Counted from the first letter of the stretch, positions 28,415 through 39,422 are shown. The stretch: 64,000 bases of DNA from Botryococcus braunii (GCA_002005505.1 KV908490.1:62001-126000); one strand, 5' to 3'. Numbers and translations are program-made. Notes: generated by a model from the letters alone, not told the origin.

Positions 28415-30047
28415 CACGTCGAGCCCCAAAGCTACTGGTGGGTGCGAAGACTTCGTCCACATCAATACCCTGAATTTGACGACATCCTTGTGCAACAAGA
28501 CGAGCCTTGTACCTTATAACATTACCATGGGCATCGACTTTTACAGAATATATCCAGTGAACTGGGATGACTTTCTTTCCTCTGGGTCTTTCAGTGTACT
28601 CAAAGCACTCATGAGCATCGAGAGAGTTCTTCTCCTCGATCATGGCTTGTTCCCAAAACACCCACTGATCAGACATTCGTGCCTCACGATAGTTACTTGG
28701 TACAGGAATCTTGCTAAATCTCACTCCTGCAGGACTAGCAAGGCAAGCACGTAGAAAAGCAATACTGGCAGGTTCATTGGCATCCCCTCCTGAATCCCTG
28801 GTACGGAACACACATGAAGGCATCTCCCCACTGGGTTCTGCCCCATCTTGCTCATGCAAAATGTCTCTAACAATCCTGGCAGATCCTGCCCATGGATTAT
28901 CTGAGCTCTGCCTTGTGGCAGATGGCAGATTATCAAAGTATGCAACCTTGCCTCTGGATCTCATCTGACCCATACTCTCCGTGCTTCCTGACTCCCGCTC
29001 TCATCTTCTCTCACAGCAGAAGCAGTTATCATCTCTTCATGTTCACATACCATCTCAGAATGGTCCACTGCGTCATGCACATTGCTAACTCGAAGTCGAG
29101 TTTCACGATCAGATTCACATTTTGCATTAGCAAGCCTCCCTACAGCCTCATCACGTACATGCATTGCAAGAGCATTGTCATCGCTACACTGATCAACAGC
29201 ACTTGAATCACCCTCCACTGCAGAGTCCGTGTCAACTCCAGTACCCCTCCCAGTACATTCAACTTCCCCTACTTCCCCTACGTCTCCTGCTTCCCCTGGT
29301 TCCCTGGACGTTGTAATCCCCCCTTCTTCTGTACTGGTGTCATCCTGTACAGTGACGGTGGTAGGAGCTTCATCAGCAGCTTCGATCCCAGCCTGCTCTG
29401 TGATGTCACCAGACTTGGGTTGCTCTTTACGAGCATTTCGTTGCTGCAGACGCTCTGCACGTGTCAAAGCTCCAGGCTGCAGCTGGAAACGTGCCGTACC
29501 ACCAGGCCAGGGGAATGTGCCCGGGGTGCGTGAAGTTGGAGACTTGGCCAGTGGTACTGCCATGAGTCTCAGTCGGGCTATGGTGTGATTCCCTCCACTG
29601 GTGGTTGGTGCAGAGGTCCCATGCTTGGTAGCAGCATGCATGCGCCTGGGCACCTCACTGACTCCAGGTGATTGGCTTGAGGATGCTGGACTAGGCGCAG
29701 TGGCGCCAGGAGACCCCACTGGGGATGGCGCAGAGGGGGCGCAGGGTGCAGTGGGGTCGGAGTGCCTACTGCGCGCAGGGGGTGCACAAGGTGCGCGGGG
29801 TGCAGTGGGGTCTGGGTGCAGTCGGGCAGTTTGAGGGCGAGCTGGGGAGGGTTCATCGTCCTCGCTACTCTTGTCCTTCATGGGAATTGTTGTCTCAGTG
29901 GATGCAGGGGTCTCCAATTCCACAGGAGTCAGGTCCTGGTCCAGGCTGGGTCCCGGTTGGGGTGAGGCTGGGTCCGGATCCAGGCTAGATCCAGGCTGGG
30001 TTGCAGATACAGGACCGGGCCCAGCATCTTGCAGCCCAATGGCAGAC
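28415..30047 (-). pseudogene. Copia-B pol fragment (linker and RT start)
   Basis: On the minus strand the region after the integrase, a long low-complexity linker (Pro/Ala/Ser-rich, HPDPTAPRAPCAPP), reads open to about 28961. A frameshift follows, then the RT N-terminus (DQWVFWEQAMIEEKNSLDAHE ... VIPVHWIYSVKVDAHGNVIRYKARLVAQGCR). It is cut by the D LTR at 28414 and by a plus-strand B LTR at 30048. The linker matches the plus-strand copy at 54900-55924. Confidence 0.9.
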
Positions 30048-31153
30048 TGTTGTAGGTAATGAGCTAGGTCAGGTAATTACTAAGGGAGCATTACTGTTGG
30101 ACTTATTCAGAGGTATTCTTCTGACTCATCCTAGGCAAAACAGTCGTGCATGCCAGGCTGGCCTGGACGGCACGACACTGTTGTGCCTTAGGTGTAAACT
30201 ACTGCATATGTCTCCCAGCTAGTCCTAGGAACTTGGCTGTGAAGCGACATAATTCCTTGACAGACTTCAGTCTTCCTCACGTAACTTCAGGAGGACGTCA
30301 CGCAGCGGTTAGGACAACTTTGCATTGACTCACACGGCATCGTGGCACTCTGTGGCATTTGCTTTTGGGACCTCGAATACGTATTCGAGGTCAGTCAAAC
30401 TATTTCTTAGGCAGCCACATCAGTGTGTTTAGTTAGGTACATAATATGGGACCTTTAGTTTATTGTCTAGGACACATCATACGTATTGGATTACCAATTA
30501 GGGACCTTTTGGAGTGGGAAGTTTTGAGGGACTCTACTTTTATTGAGTCCCTTGGGCGCCAAACACGGTCAGGTATTTAATTGCTGGAGGCGACATTTCG
30601 TTTGGTTGGCCGAATCCTGAGCCACGGACTGGAAGTCCTGTCTGTTTGATGCAAATTGAAGCTTGCTCTTGCATATTTGATTTGTCTTTGAGACAGTTGT
30701 ACTTGTTTTTGGTTGCCGCAACGGAAGGCCCTCCTGTCGAACCTGTATCAGTCGCGCCAAAGGGTACGTTGTCATCATGACAGAGGATAGAATAGCATTA
30801 TGTATTTGATTTACACCGTATTTGCAATGTTGCTCATTGCTCTGTCTAAATCGTAATGCTTGGGGCAATAGGTGTGTCGAGGTCTGACTTACGAAACCTC
30901 TACAGTGCATTGATAAATCCTTTGCGGACTCACAGGTATTAAATGTAGTTGCGATTTAATGAGATAATTCCTATGTGGTTAGATATTTTGTTGACTCTCG
31001 CAAAGCTGTGCTGTTTGGTCGTCAAGGAAACGAGTGTGCCGGACTCAGGTCCGGCACAGAACATATCTGAGACGATGCTGTGAAACCAGCTGATGTGAGA
31101 AGCAATTTATCAGTCTATGAGAATGTGCCAGTAGGGCAAGAAGTAATGATGTC
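30048..31153 (+). repeat. Copia-B 5' LTR, first part (continues at 39019-39288)
   Basis: Starts TGTTGTAGGTAATGAGC and contains the TACGTA-centred palindrome and one intron-containing leader unit. It is split at GATGTC by the copia-C element. The second part finishes the LTR with an intronless leader copy. Confidence 0.9.
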
Positions 31154-32480
31154 TGTTGTGTTGGAGTTGATGTCCGTATTTGCAGAATAAGCACCTGTTC
31201 GCAACCGTAAGTATCTGTCACATACTCAAGCATTCGCATCAGTTATGACGTCGTCCTCGTAACTGACCACCGCTGCCCACACGTGTATACACTACACTTA
31301 TGCAGCTCGCACTGTCTCAAAAGACAGAAAACAACAACCTCCGATATTCTCTCACGCAGCCCACATGCACAAGTATAGCATGATATCAGTGAGAGCAATA
31401 CTCCGACAGGTCTCAGACAGGTCCTTTAGTGTTCACACTCAAAGTACTCCAGGCAACTCAAAGATGAAGTTCCAACTGTCTGTTTACATGGTGTTGTTTA
31501 TTACCTGTTCGCAACCGTAAGTATCTGTCACATACTCAAGCATTCGCATCAGTTATGACGCCGTCCTCGTAACTGACCACCTGTACGAGTCACGTACATT
31601 GCTCTCTATCAGTATCATACTTACACCAGTAACTAAACAACACAATGTCTTCCATCAATGTACAAGTTTTATCAGGAGGTGTTCTTACCGCTGCCCACAC
31701 GTGTATACACTACACTTATGCAGCTCGCACTGTCTCAAAAGACAGAAAACAACAACCTCCTGCACAGTACTGAATGTTATTCAGTCTTCACAACTAAATG
31801 GCACTCATTAACACTTATGTTTTATCATGTACCAAGCACTGCCGATGCTCTAACCGAGTCTTACCGATATTCTCTCACGCAGCCCACATGCACAAGTATA
31901 GCATGATATCAGTGAGAGCAATACTCCGGCAGGTCTCAGACAGGTCCTTTAGTGTTCAAACTCAAAGGACTCCAGGCAACTCAAAGATGAAGTTCCAACT
32001 GTCTGAGGACCACCCTGCCGACCTGCCCCTCCTAGCCTGATCGTGCGTTATGCACAATCGCAGATCACCGCTGACAAGTGTTCTTTATCACCACATCCTA
32101 AGTGTGTGAAGTACACTTGTCACACCCACGAAGTACAGACTTATGCTGTAACTTATACACCTGTCCTACACGTGTACACTTACAATAGGATCTCCATCAT
32201 GGTTCTTTGAACTTCACTGACTGAGATCTGTACTTGCGTGATAGGCTATGAACTCATGTCACCCACGGAGAACTTTCTCTCCAGGTCTCCTAGTATATAA
32301 CGGCAATTTTTGTGTCCTGATGCAGGCGTTTTTCTTTTCACATCATATGTCCCTCTATTCACTTTATGTGACGTGTCCAAAACCAATGGTGTGAACGAGA
32401 GAGAGCTCCCATACTTACGTATACGTATCTCCGCACATGCAGATCCGTACCTTATGTTATCTCTCTCCCAAAACACAACA
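31154..32480 (-). repeat. Copia-C 3' LTR with unspliced and spliced leader copies
   Basis: Minus-strand order: exon 1' 32002-31865 (138 bp), intron 31864-31760, exon 2' 31759-31689 (71 bp), intron 31688-31581, exon 3' 31580-31505 (76 bp), 25-bp spacer 31504-31480 (GTAATA...AACAG). Then an intronless copy: exon 1 31479-31342 (138 bp), exon 2 31341-31271 (71 bp), exon 3 31270-31195 (76 bp), and U5. Introns read GTAAGACTC...TGTGCAG and GTAAGAACA...CGTACAG. The purine tract AAAAGGGGAAG lies just outside (32484-32494). Confidence 0.95.
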
Positions 32481-32594
32481 ATACTTCCCCTTTTGGACAC
32501 TCACTTATAAAGTTCAATGTCTGTTCATTACTAATTGAGTTTTGTTTTGTACAGTCACAAGTCCATTACTCTCCTTCTCTCTCATTCTCGCCCG

Positions 32595-34715
32595 TTACAC
32601 CATTCCCATCCTAAGGCTGTCCCTGTGCTTCAAGAAGGACGGGCTGTTTAATGGTTTTGTGAACAGATCCGCCACATTCTCATCGGTGGCCACATACTCA
32701 GGCAGAATTTGACCCCATGCAACCTTCCCTCGAGCCTGATGATAACACACACTTATGTGCTTTGTGTATTTTGACAGCACATGATTCTGCAGGTTAGTGA
32801 TGCAGCCCATGTTATCCATCATGAGCTTCACCCCTCTCACTACTCTTCCCAACTCCCCCAGCAAGCTACCAAGCCACACTCCCTCTTTGATTGCATGGCT
32901 TGCAGCTATATACTCCGCCTCCACCGTAGATGTGGCGACGGACTGCTGTTTCTTGCTTCCCCAAGAGACTGCACCTCCATTCAACATGAACACAAATCCC
33001 GTTGTGGATTTCCGTGTATCCATGTCTCCTGCAAAATCGGAATCAACATACCCTTCAAGGGTCTGCTGCCCAGTGCCCCCATATACCAGCCCCATCTCCT
33101 TAGTACCAAGAAGATAACTTACAACTCTCAGTCCAGCCTTGTAATGAGCAGTTGTGGGAGCTGCACGGTAGCGCGCCAGCAAGCTGACAGCTTGCGAGAT
33201 ATCTGGACGCGTGGTATTTGCCAAATACTGCTGCGAGCCGATAAGCTCTAGATACCTATGACCATCAGGCAGTTTAAAACCTGACCCCACCACCTCCTCA
33301 GCCACCTCACCCTGTGGCTGCTCCGTTGCCACAAAGCTCTTACACATGGGTGTATTGTACACGCGTCCCCCTTCCTCAATCCCAAAGGACTGTGCCAAGT
33401 CCCGAATTTTCTGTGTGTTAGTGGTCACTAACACTCCCTTCTCTCTATCTCTCTTCACTTCGCTTCCCAGAAAATTCTTGACTTCCCCCAAGTCATGAAT
33501 TTTGAACCTACTCTTAAGCTCACACTTGATCTCCTGCACTCGAGTATCATCCTTACTGATTATCAGTAAGTCATCCACATACGTGACAATAAACACACGT
33601 GCTTCCCCTATTCCCGCATTGATGAATAATCCGGGATCACTCAAGCATGGCTTAAAACAAATTTCTCCAAAGTCCCTTGTCAACCTCTTGTGCCAGGCCC
33701 TGGGTGCCTGTTTCAGGCCGTACAAAGCTTTCTTCAGGCGGTGCACTTCCTTCTTGTTTCCATTAGAAAACCCTGGAGGCTGTGACACGTACACTTCCTC
33801 TTCGAGCTCTTCATTCAAGAAGGCAGTTTTGATGTCCACTTGATGAATGGACATATTTTCAGTCGCTGCAATGTTCAACAGCACCCGTCTACAAGCATGC
33901 GTGCTCACAGGAGCGAAAGTTTGGTCACAGTCAATACCCTCAACCTGACGGCATCCCTGCGCGACCAGTCTTGCCTTGAATCGGACCACATCCCCAAATT
34001 CATCAGTTTTAAGTGCAAACACCCAGATGAGCGGAATGACTTTTGCACCTTCAGGCCTATTTACAACCTCAAATGTGTCACACTCTTCAATCGCGTCCAG
34101 TTCCTCTTGCGTAGCCTGTTTCCAATACTCCTTTTGAGGGCTAGACATAGCTTCCCCAATGTGCTTGGGGATGACCAAATCTGCAGCGCTCATTTTCTCT
34201 TCCCCGCCCCTTTCAATCACAGCAGCATGTACCCGTACACTTGTTGCATTTGCACCAGGCACAAACCTGTCAGGTGGAGCCACGCTTGCTCTCAGATCAT
34301 ATCTTCCCCCACCCCTTCTTTCTTCTTCCCCGGCAGAATCAATTTCTGCATTGTGTCCGGGGTCATCGTCTTGACCATCCGCCCTATCAACTCTGTCATC
34401 CTTCTCACTCTGGTTCACTTCTTCCCTTTCTTCATCCTGCTCACTCATTTGCTGGTCAGCTTCAGCCGGTGGCAGTTGTTGAAGAAGTCCTCGGGCTCGC
34501 AGTAACGCATCCCTGAGATTGCCGGCATGTAACGCCGGCTCTACCGCCAGCTGCCTTGGAACATCAACAACTCTCTCTTGTACTTCTTCCACCAACTCCA
34601 CATCATCATCATCAGACACAAACAGACCCTGTACATCCTTCTCTCTGTGCTCTCCCTCTGGAGAGGCCACTGAATACCCTAGTTCGTCTTCTACGAACCG
34701 CACATCCTTGCTCAC
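32595..34715 (-). CDS. Copia-C RT and RNase H
   Basis: 706 codons with a long acidic linker, RT motifs VDIKTAFLNEELEEEVY, LYGLKQAPRAWHK and catalytic YVDDLLII, then RNase H (GYVDSDFAGDMDTRKSTTG, STVEAEYIAASHAIKE, NVADLFTKPL). The first residues (SKDVRFVEDELG) are the normal continuation of the integrase ORF. The frame break at the joint fits one missing A in the run before ATTGTT. Confidence 0.95.
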   Translation of the reverse strand: MSKDVRFVEDELGYSVASPEGEHREKDVQGLFVSDDDDVELVEEVQERVVDVPRQLAVEPALHAGNLRDALLRARGLLQQLPPAEADQQMSEQDEEREEVNQSEKDDRVDRADGQDDDPGHNAEIDSAGEEERRGGGRYDLRASVAPPDRFVPGANATSVRVHAAVIERGGEEKMSAADLVIPKHIGEAMSSPQKEYWKQATQEELDAIEECDTFEVVNRPEGAKVIPLIWVFALKTDEFGDVVRFKARLVAQGCRQVEGIDCDQTFAPVSTHACRRVLLNIAATENMSIHQVDIKTAFLNEELEEEVYVSQPPGFSNGNKKEVHRLKKALYGLKQAPRAWHKRLTRDFGEICFKPCLSDPGLFINAGIGEARVFIVTYVDDLLIISKDDTRVQEIKCELKSRFKIHDLGEVKNFLGSEVKRDREKGVLVTTNTQKIRDLAQSFGIEEGGRVYNTPMCKSFVATEQPQGEVAEEVVGSGFKLPDGHRYLELIGSQQYLANTTRPDISQAVSLLARYRAAPTTAHYKAGLRVVSYLLGTKEMGLVYGGTGQQTLEGYVDSDFAGDMDTRKSTTGFVFMLNGGAVSWGSKKQQSVATSTVEAEYIAASHAIKEGVWLGSLLGELGRVVRGVKLMMDNMGCITNLQNHVLSKYTKHISVCYHQARGKVAWGQILPEYVATDENVADLFTKPLNSPSFLKHRDSLRMGMV

Positions 34716-36952
34716 AACAATTTTCCTTTCACCAGCACCCGGTACGCCTTTGACCCTTGTGCGTACCCCACGAACATGCCAGCAACAGAGCGGGGACCCA
34801 ACGCTGTCAGCTGCCGTTCTGGCAGCCTAACATACGCAAGACAACCCCAGATCTTGAAGTACTTGCACGTAGGTTTCCCTCCATAAAACAGCTCATTGGG
34901 ACATGCACTCTTGCCCCTTACTGCACTGAAGTTTAACAAATAAACAACCGTGCGAACTGCTTCAGGCCACAGCTCAGGCCCTGCTTCAGCATCAAAAAGC
35001 AAAGCCCTCACTCTTTCCTTGATTACTCTGTTAATTCTCTCAACCTTTCCATTCTGCTCGGGCGTATAAGGAGCGCTTGTTTGATGCATTATCCCTTTAA
35101 GTGAGAAAAACTGAGCCAGGTCACTGTTTACAAATTCAGTTCCCCTATCAGTCCTCACAGTACCCACTTTACATTTGGTGGATACTTCCCATTTCAGAAG
35201 GATTTCTTGGACAAGCTGGCCTACCTCAGCCTTGGAGCTGAACGATCGAGCTTCACACTTGTGCGAGAAGTCGTCTAGCAGGACCAGCAAGTACCGCTCT
35301 CCACCCAGCCCAACAACTGGCATCTCCCCCATGACGTCCATGTGGACAAGCTGCAGTCTCTCTGTAGACTCTGCACCCACGGAGGTAGGCAGTGGAGTCT
35401 TACTCTGCTTCCCCCGAATGCACGCATCACAATGAGTAACGACTTTCTCAATTTCTGCAGTGCTGCCCTTCAGATCATTCAGAAAATTATCTCTCATCAT
35501 CCTTGACATGCACACAATGCCAGGGTGGCCCAATCTTCTGTGCCATATCTCTGTTTCGTCTTTAGTAGTGACCAAAGAGGCTGCTGCCCCTCCCCAAGGA
35601 CACAACCGCTGATTACTTGAGAGGAAATACAGTCGCCCTTTTGACACAATTTCACACTCAAATCCACTCTTTTCTCCCGAAACATGGACATATTCACCCT
35701 TTTCATTGACAGAAAATTTGCAACCATCATTCACAGCCGCAGACACTGAAAACAAATTATCAGTGGCTGTTGGAACATACTCAACTTGTGTCAACAATAT
35801 GCTCCCACCACCTTTCACCGACAGTACTACATTTCCTTGTGCTTTTCTTAATGCGCTTCCATCACTTGCAGCCAAACACAACGGCTTGGCAACATCATAT
35901 GCCACCACATTTGACATAAGACGAATATCATTGCAGATATGATTAGTGGCTCCTGTATCCACCAACCATTGGCCTTCTACGCCATCATGCACACCTGCAA
36001 TGGCCATGCCTGCACGAGTTCCTTGTGAATTACCTCCTTCTTGTTTTGCCAGTGCTGGACAATCAGCTTTCTTGTGTCCCACTTGATGGCAGTTGTAGCA
36101 GGTCCCACGAAATGGCCTTCCCTCATATCGTCCGGATGGCTCCTTCTTGGCTGTTGCGGCCCTCGGTACGCGTGGAACTTTATCATTGAACCCGATGGAC
36201 TCTGCCACTGCGCGGATGGCCGTCAACGTCCCCTCCACACCCAATGTTGCTGTGGATGCCGTCAGTGATGCCTTGTGGGCATCAAACTGATAGGGCAGGC
36301 ACTTTAATTGATTTTTTATAAGATTATGTTTACTTATCATTGATTTCTTCAGCTTGGCAGTAGTGATGGGCATGGCATTGGTGGACAGACGCTTCGCCAG
36401 GAGTTGCTTGCGGCTGACGTACTCCTCCAATGACATTTCATTTTCCATAATCTCATTGTCAAGCAACTCCAGCCACTCATCATTTATGTCCAAATTGGCT
36501 CCACCCTCAAACTGACTAATAATCCATTTCAGGGCAACATGAGCAGATTCCATAAATGCCACCTTTTGTGCCCACACTTCTGGAATTTTCTGAAGTAACA
36601 AGTGAAGAGCTACCGCATCGCCCTTAGTCCCGGGCATGTGTGTCTTCAGACAGTGCCACATATTTTTACTCACAGCACAGTGAACAACACTCTGTCTCCA
36701 GATGTCTAAGGAGAAACCAAGCCTGTCAAGTGTAGCAGTCACTTGCAAGCTTGAATTTACCGGACTCGTGGTGTCTTCGCTCCCTGACGTGCTCACGGGC
36801 CCTGAATCACGTGCTTGAACCCCGTCTGCTGTGCCACTTCCTCCCACGTCAATCTCTCCAGTGTGTCCCCCCCCAATGTTGACTCCCTCAGTTGGTAATA
36901 CTCGGGATGCATTAACAACGGGTCCAGCCTGTGATCCTCCACCAGTGTCCAT
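34712..36952 (-). CDS. Copia-C gag, protease and integrase
   Basis: 746 codons from ATG. Gag with a FEGGANLDINDEWLELLDNE segment, an intact zinc knuckle CYNCHQVGHKKADC, protease WLVDTGATNHICND, integrase zinc finger (HRRLGHPG ... HCDACIRGK) and core (VHMDVMGEMP, RTDRGTEFVN, EQNGKVERIN). It ends in a stop caused by the one-base shift near 34715. Its first 160 bp overlap ORF0 in another frame. Confidence 0.95.
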   Translation of the reverse strand: MDTGGGSQAGPVVNASRVLPTEGVNIGGGHTGEIDVGGSGTADGVQARDSGPVSTSGSEDTTSPVNSSLQVTATLDRLGFSLDIWRQSVVHCAVSKNMWHCLKTHMPGTKGDAVALHLLLQKIPEVWAQKVAFMESAHVALKWIISQFEGGANLDINDEWLELLDNEIMENEMSLEEYVSRKQLLAKRLSTNAMPITTAKLKKSMISKHNLIKNQLKCLPYQFDAHKASLTASTATLGVEGTLTAIRAVAESIGFNDKVPRVPRAATAKKEPSGRYEGRPFRGTCYNCHQVGHKKADCPALAKQEGGNSQGTRAGMAIAGVHDGVEGQWLVDTGATNHICNDIRLMSNVVAYDVAKPLCLAASDGSALRKAQGNVVLSVKGGGSILLTQVEYVPTATDNLFSVSAAVNDGCKFSVNEKGEYVHVSGEKSGFECEIVSKGRLYFLSSNQRLCPWGGAAASLVTTKDETEIWHRRLGHPGIVCMSRMMRDNFLNDLKGSTAEIEKVVTHCDACIRGKQSKTPLPTSVGAESTERLQLVHMDVMGEMPVVGLGGERYLLVLLDDFSHKCEARSFSSKAEVGQLVQEILLKWEVSTKCKVGTVRTDRGTEFVNSDLAQFFSLKGIMHQTSAPYTPEQNGKVERINRVIKERVRALLFDAEAGPELWPEAVRTVVYLLNFSAVRGKSACPNELFYGGKPTCKYFKIWGCLAYVRLPERQLTALGPRSVAGMFVGYAQGSKAYRVLVKGKLL

Positions 36953-37650
36953 GATGGAAGTCTATCAAACAGAAACGTTGAAAAGTTGGACCAAACGCGG
37001 AACTGGTACTGTACTATAGAGATGTACTCCCTATATTTAGTGTACCAGGAAGATATCAATGGATTTGGATTTCCCTTTTCTACCACTCCCTTTTCTACGT
37101 GTAAGAAAGGGCTGTTATCATAGAAGCATGCACCAGCTGACTTGCACAGATACCTCAACCTGCTAAGCACTGTCAGAAAGTAATGAAACTCCCAATCTTC
37201 CTTGGGCAACTGAGTGCTGTAGGTAGTTGCAACAGCAGTCACTATGTACTCTTTTCTCACGTGATTTTCGATCCACGGTTCTTCCCACTTCAGCAAGACA
37301 ATCGGCTTTTCAGGAAAACCTTTCCTTAACTCATCAAGCCACTCTTCTGAGCACTCAATCTGATTCTCTTCACAATCAAGCACGTGACCCCTCTTTCCTG
37401 CTTCTACAAATATATAATTTGCACGTATCACAGGATTCGGAAGGTTTTCCAAGCGAATGTCTTGATGATGAACGATAAGTTTTCTATGACACCACACGTG
37501 AGGGTTATGCCCTGGATGTTCAAGATCCAGATATAAACCAGGTCTACCAACGTTACCAAAGACTTCCACAGTCACCTCAACACACGGAAGTGGATAGTTT
37601 GTTCTTACTAGCGGCTTTCCGGGATCAGTTGGTCGCTTGGTTCTTCGCAT
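36793..37650 (-). CDS. ORF0 of copia-C (unknown, 285 aa)
   Basis: Starts at the first ATG after the primer-binding site (MRRTKRPTDPGKP) and overlaps the gag start by 160 bp in another frame. Features include VEVTVEVFGNVGRPGLYLDLEHPG, a WLDELRKGFPEKPIVLLKWEEPWI segment and an aromatic-rich middle (YHYFLTV-like, YQFRVWSNFSTFLF). No zinc finger, signal peptide or known retroelement domain is visible. It is intact in an otherwise nearly intact element, which suggests that it is expressed and kept. Function unknown. Confidence 0.7.
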   Translation of the reverse strand: MRRTKRPTDPGKPLVRTNYPLPCVEVTVEVFGNVGRPGLYLDLEHPGHNPHVWCHRKLIVHHQDIRLENLPNPVIRANYIFVEAGKRGHVLDCEENQIECSEEWLDELRKGFPEKPIVLLKWEEPWIENHVRKEYIVTAVATTYSTQLPKEDWEFHYFLTVLSRLRYLCKSAGACFYDNSPFLHVEKGVVEKGNPNPLISSWYTKYREYISIVQYQFRVWSNFSTFLFDRLPSWTLVEDHRLDPLLMHPEYYQLRESTLGGDTLERLTWEEVAQQTGFKHVIQGP

Positions 37651-37668
37651 GCTCCATTGGAGGTTGTA

Positions 37669-37683
37669 GCGGGCCCCATAACC
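37669..37683 (-). other. Copia-C primer-binding site (variant)
   Basis: GGTTATGGGGCCCGC on the minus strand, three bases after the 5' LTR end. It has one extra G compared with the other families, so pairing with the initiator tRNA-Met arm would be bulged. Confidence 0.6.
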
Positions 37684-37686
37684 TAT

Positions 37687-39013
37687 TGTTGTGTTGGAGT
37701 TGATGTCCGTATTTGTAGAATAGGCACCTGTTCGCAACCGTAAGTATCTGTCACATACTCAAGCATTCGCATCAGTTATGACGTCGTCCTCGTAACTGAC
37801 CACCGCTGCCCACACGTGTATACACTACACTTATGCAGCTCGCACTGTCTCAAAAGACAGAAAACAACAACCTCCGATATTCTCTCACGCAGCCCACATG
37901 CACAAGTATAGCATGATATCACTGAGAGCAATACTCCGGCAGGTCTCAGACAGGTCCTTTAGTGTTCACACTCAAAGGACTCCAGGCAACTCAAAGATGA
38001 AGTTCCAACTGTCTATTTACATGGTGTTGTTTATTACCTGTTCGCAACCGTAAGTATCTATCACATACTCAAGCATTTGCATCAGTTATGACGTCGTCCT
38101 CGTAACTGACCACCTGTACGAGTCACGTACATTGCTCTCCATCAGTATCATACTTACACCAGTAACTAAACAACACAATGTCTTCCATCAATGTACAAGT
38201 TTTGTCAGGAGGTGTTCTTACCGCTGCCCACACGTGTATACACTACACTTATGCAGCTCGCACTGTCTCAAAAGACAGAAAACAACAACCTCCTGCACAG
38301 TACTGAATGTTATTCAGTCTTCACAACTAAATGGCACTCATTAACACTTATGTTTTATCATGTACCAAGCACTGCCGATGCTCTAACCGAGTCTTACCGA
38401 TATTCTCTCACGCAGCCCACATGCACAAGTACAGCATGATATCAGTGAGAGCAATACTCCGGCAGGTCTCAGACAGGTCCTTTAGTGTTCAAACTCAAAG
38501 GACTCCAGGCAACTCAAAGATGAAGTTCCAACTGTCTGAGGACCACCCTGCCGACCTGCCCCTCCTAGCCTGATCGTGCGTTATGCACAATCGCAGATCA
38601 CCGCTGACAAGTGTTCTTTATCACCACATCCTAAGTGTGTGAAGTACACTTGTCACACCCACGAAGTACAGACTTATGCTGTAACTTATACACCTGTCCT
38701 ACACGTGTACACTCACAATAGGATCTCCATCATGGTTCTTTGAACTTCACTGACTGAGATCTGTACTTGCGTGATAGGCTATGAACTCATGTCACCCACG
38801 GAGAACTTTCTCTCCAGGTCTCCTAGTATATAACGGCAATTTTTGTGTCCTGATGCAGGCGTTTTTCTTTTCACATCATATGTCCCTCTATGCACTTTAT
38901 GTGACGTGTCCAAAACCAATGGCGTGAACGAGAGAGAGCTCCCATACTTACGTATACGTATCTCCGCACATGCAGATCCGTACCTTATGTTATCTCTCTC
39001 CCAAAACACAACA
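37687..39013 (-). repeat. Copia-C 5' LTR
   Basis: 1327 bp, TGTTGTGTTTTGG...CAACACAACA on the minus strand. It repeats the unspliced and spliced leader layout of the 3' LTR. Confidence 0.95.
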
Positions 39014-39018
39014 ATGTC

Positions 39019-39288
39019 CCATGTAAGCATTCGTTTGGTTGGCCGAATCTCGAGCCACGGACTGGAAGTCCTGTCTGTTTGATGCAAATTGAAGCTTGCT
39101 CTTGCATATTTGATTTGTCTTTGAGACAGTCGTACTTGTTTTTGGTTGCCGCAACGGAAGGCGCTCCTGTCGAACCTGTATCAGTGGCGCCAAAGGGGGT
39201 GTCGAGGTCTCACTTACGAAACCTCTACAGTGCATTGACAAATCCTTTGCGGACTTACAGGTGTTCTCTTTACCCATAACCTTTCACA
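39019..39288 (+). repeat. Copia-B 5' LTR, second part
   Basis: Resumes with CCATGTAAG/CATTCG, followed by the intronless leader copy and the U5 end ...CATAACCTTTCACA. Confidence 0.9.
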
Positions 39289-39303
39289 GGTTATGGGCCC
39301 ACC
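39289..39303 (+). other. Copia-B primer-binding site (plus-strand element)
   Basis: GGTTATGGGCCCACC directly after the LTR. An ATG falls within the site, opening a short frame of about 20 codons. Confidence 0.8.
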
Positions 39304-39422
39304 TGCCCATCGAGCTACGCCGAAGCCAAGGTTGCAGAGTACGAGGAATCCGCCTTGAATACCTGCTGCACGTCATATCCAGAACGATTCATATCTGCAA
39401 AGTGACCCAGACTTGCAGAAAC
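39304..39422 (+). other. Copia-B leader, interrupted by copia-A
   Basis: Leader between primer-binding site and gag, cut at GAAAC (39418-39422). It continues at 52492 after the copia-A array. Confidence 0.85.

Larger units (their letters stand above)
31154..39013 (-). mobile_element. Copia-C element, nearly intact
   Basis: 7860 bp, flanked by ATGTC on both sides (31149-31153 and 39014-39018). Both LTRs are 1327 bp and differ at about 14 positions, near 1 percent. Internal order on the minus strand: primer-binding site, ORF0 (285 aa), gag-protease-integrase, RT-RNase H, purine tract. Only one apparent one-base deletion near 34715 breaks gag-pol, so it is close to functional. Confidence 0.95.

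Noticed and set aside
29229..29588. Plus-strand ORFs over the copia linker (29229-29834)
   Set aside because: They are antisense shadows of the low-complexity Pro/Ala/Ser linker encoded on the minus strand.
31154..39013. LTR internal repeats of copia-C as a simple tandem duplication
   Set aside because: The two copies differ exactly by two GT...AG blocks at exon borders, which a plain duplication does not explain.
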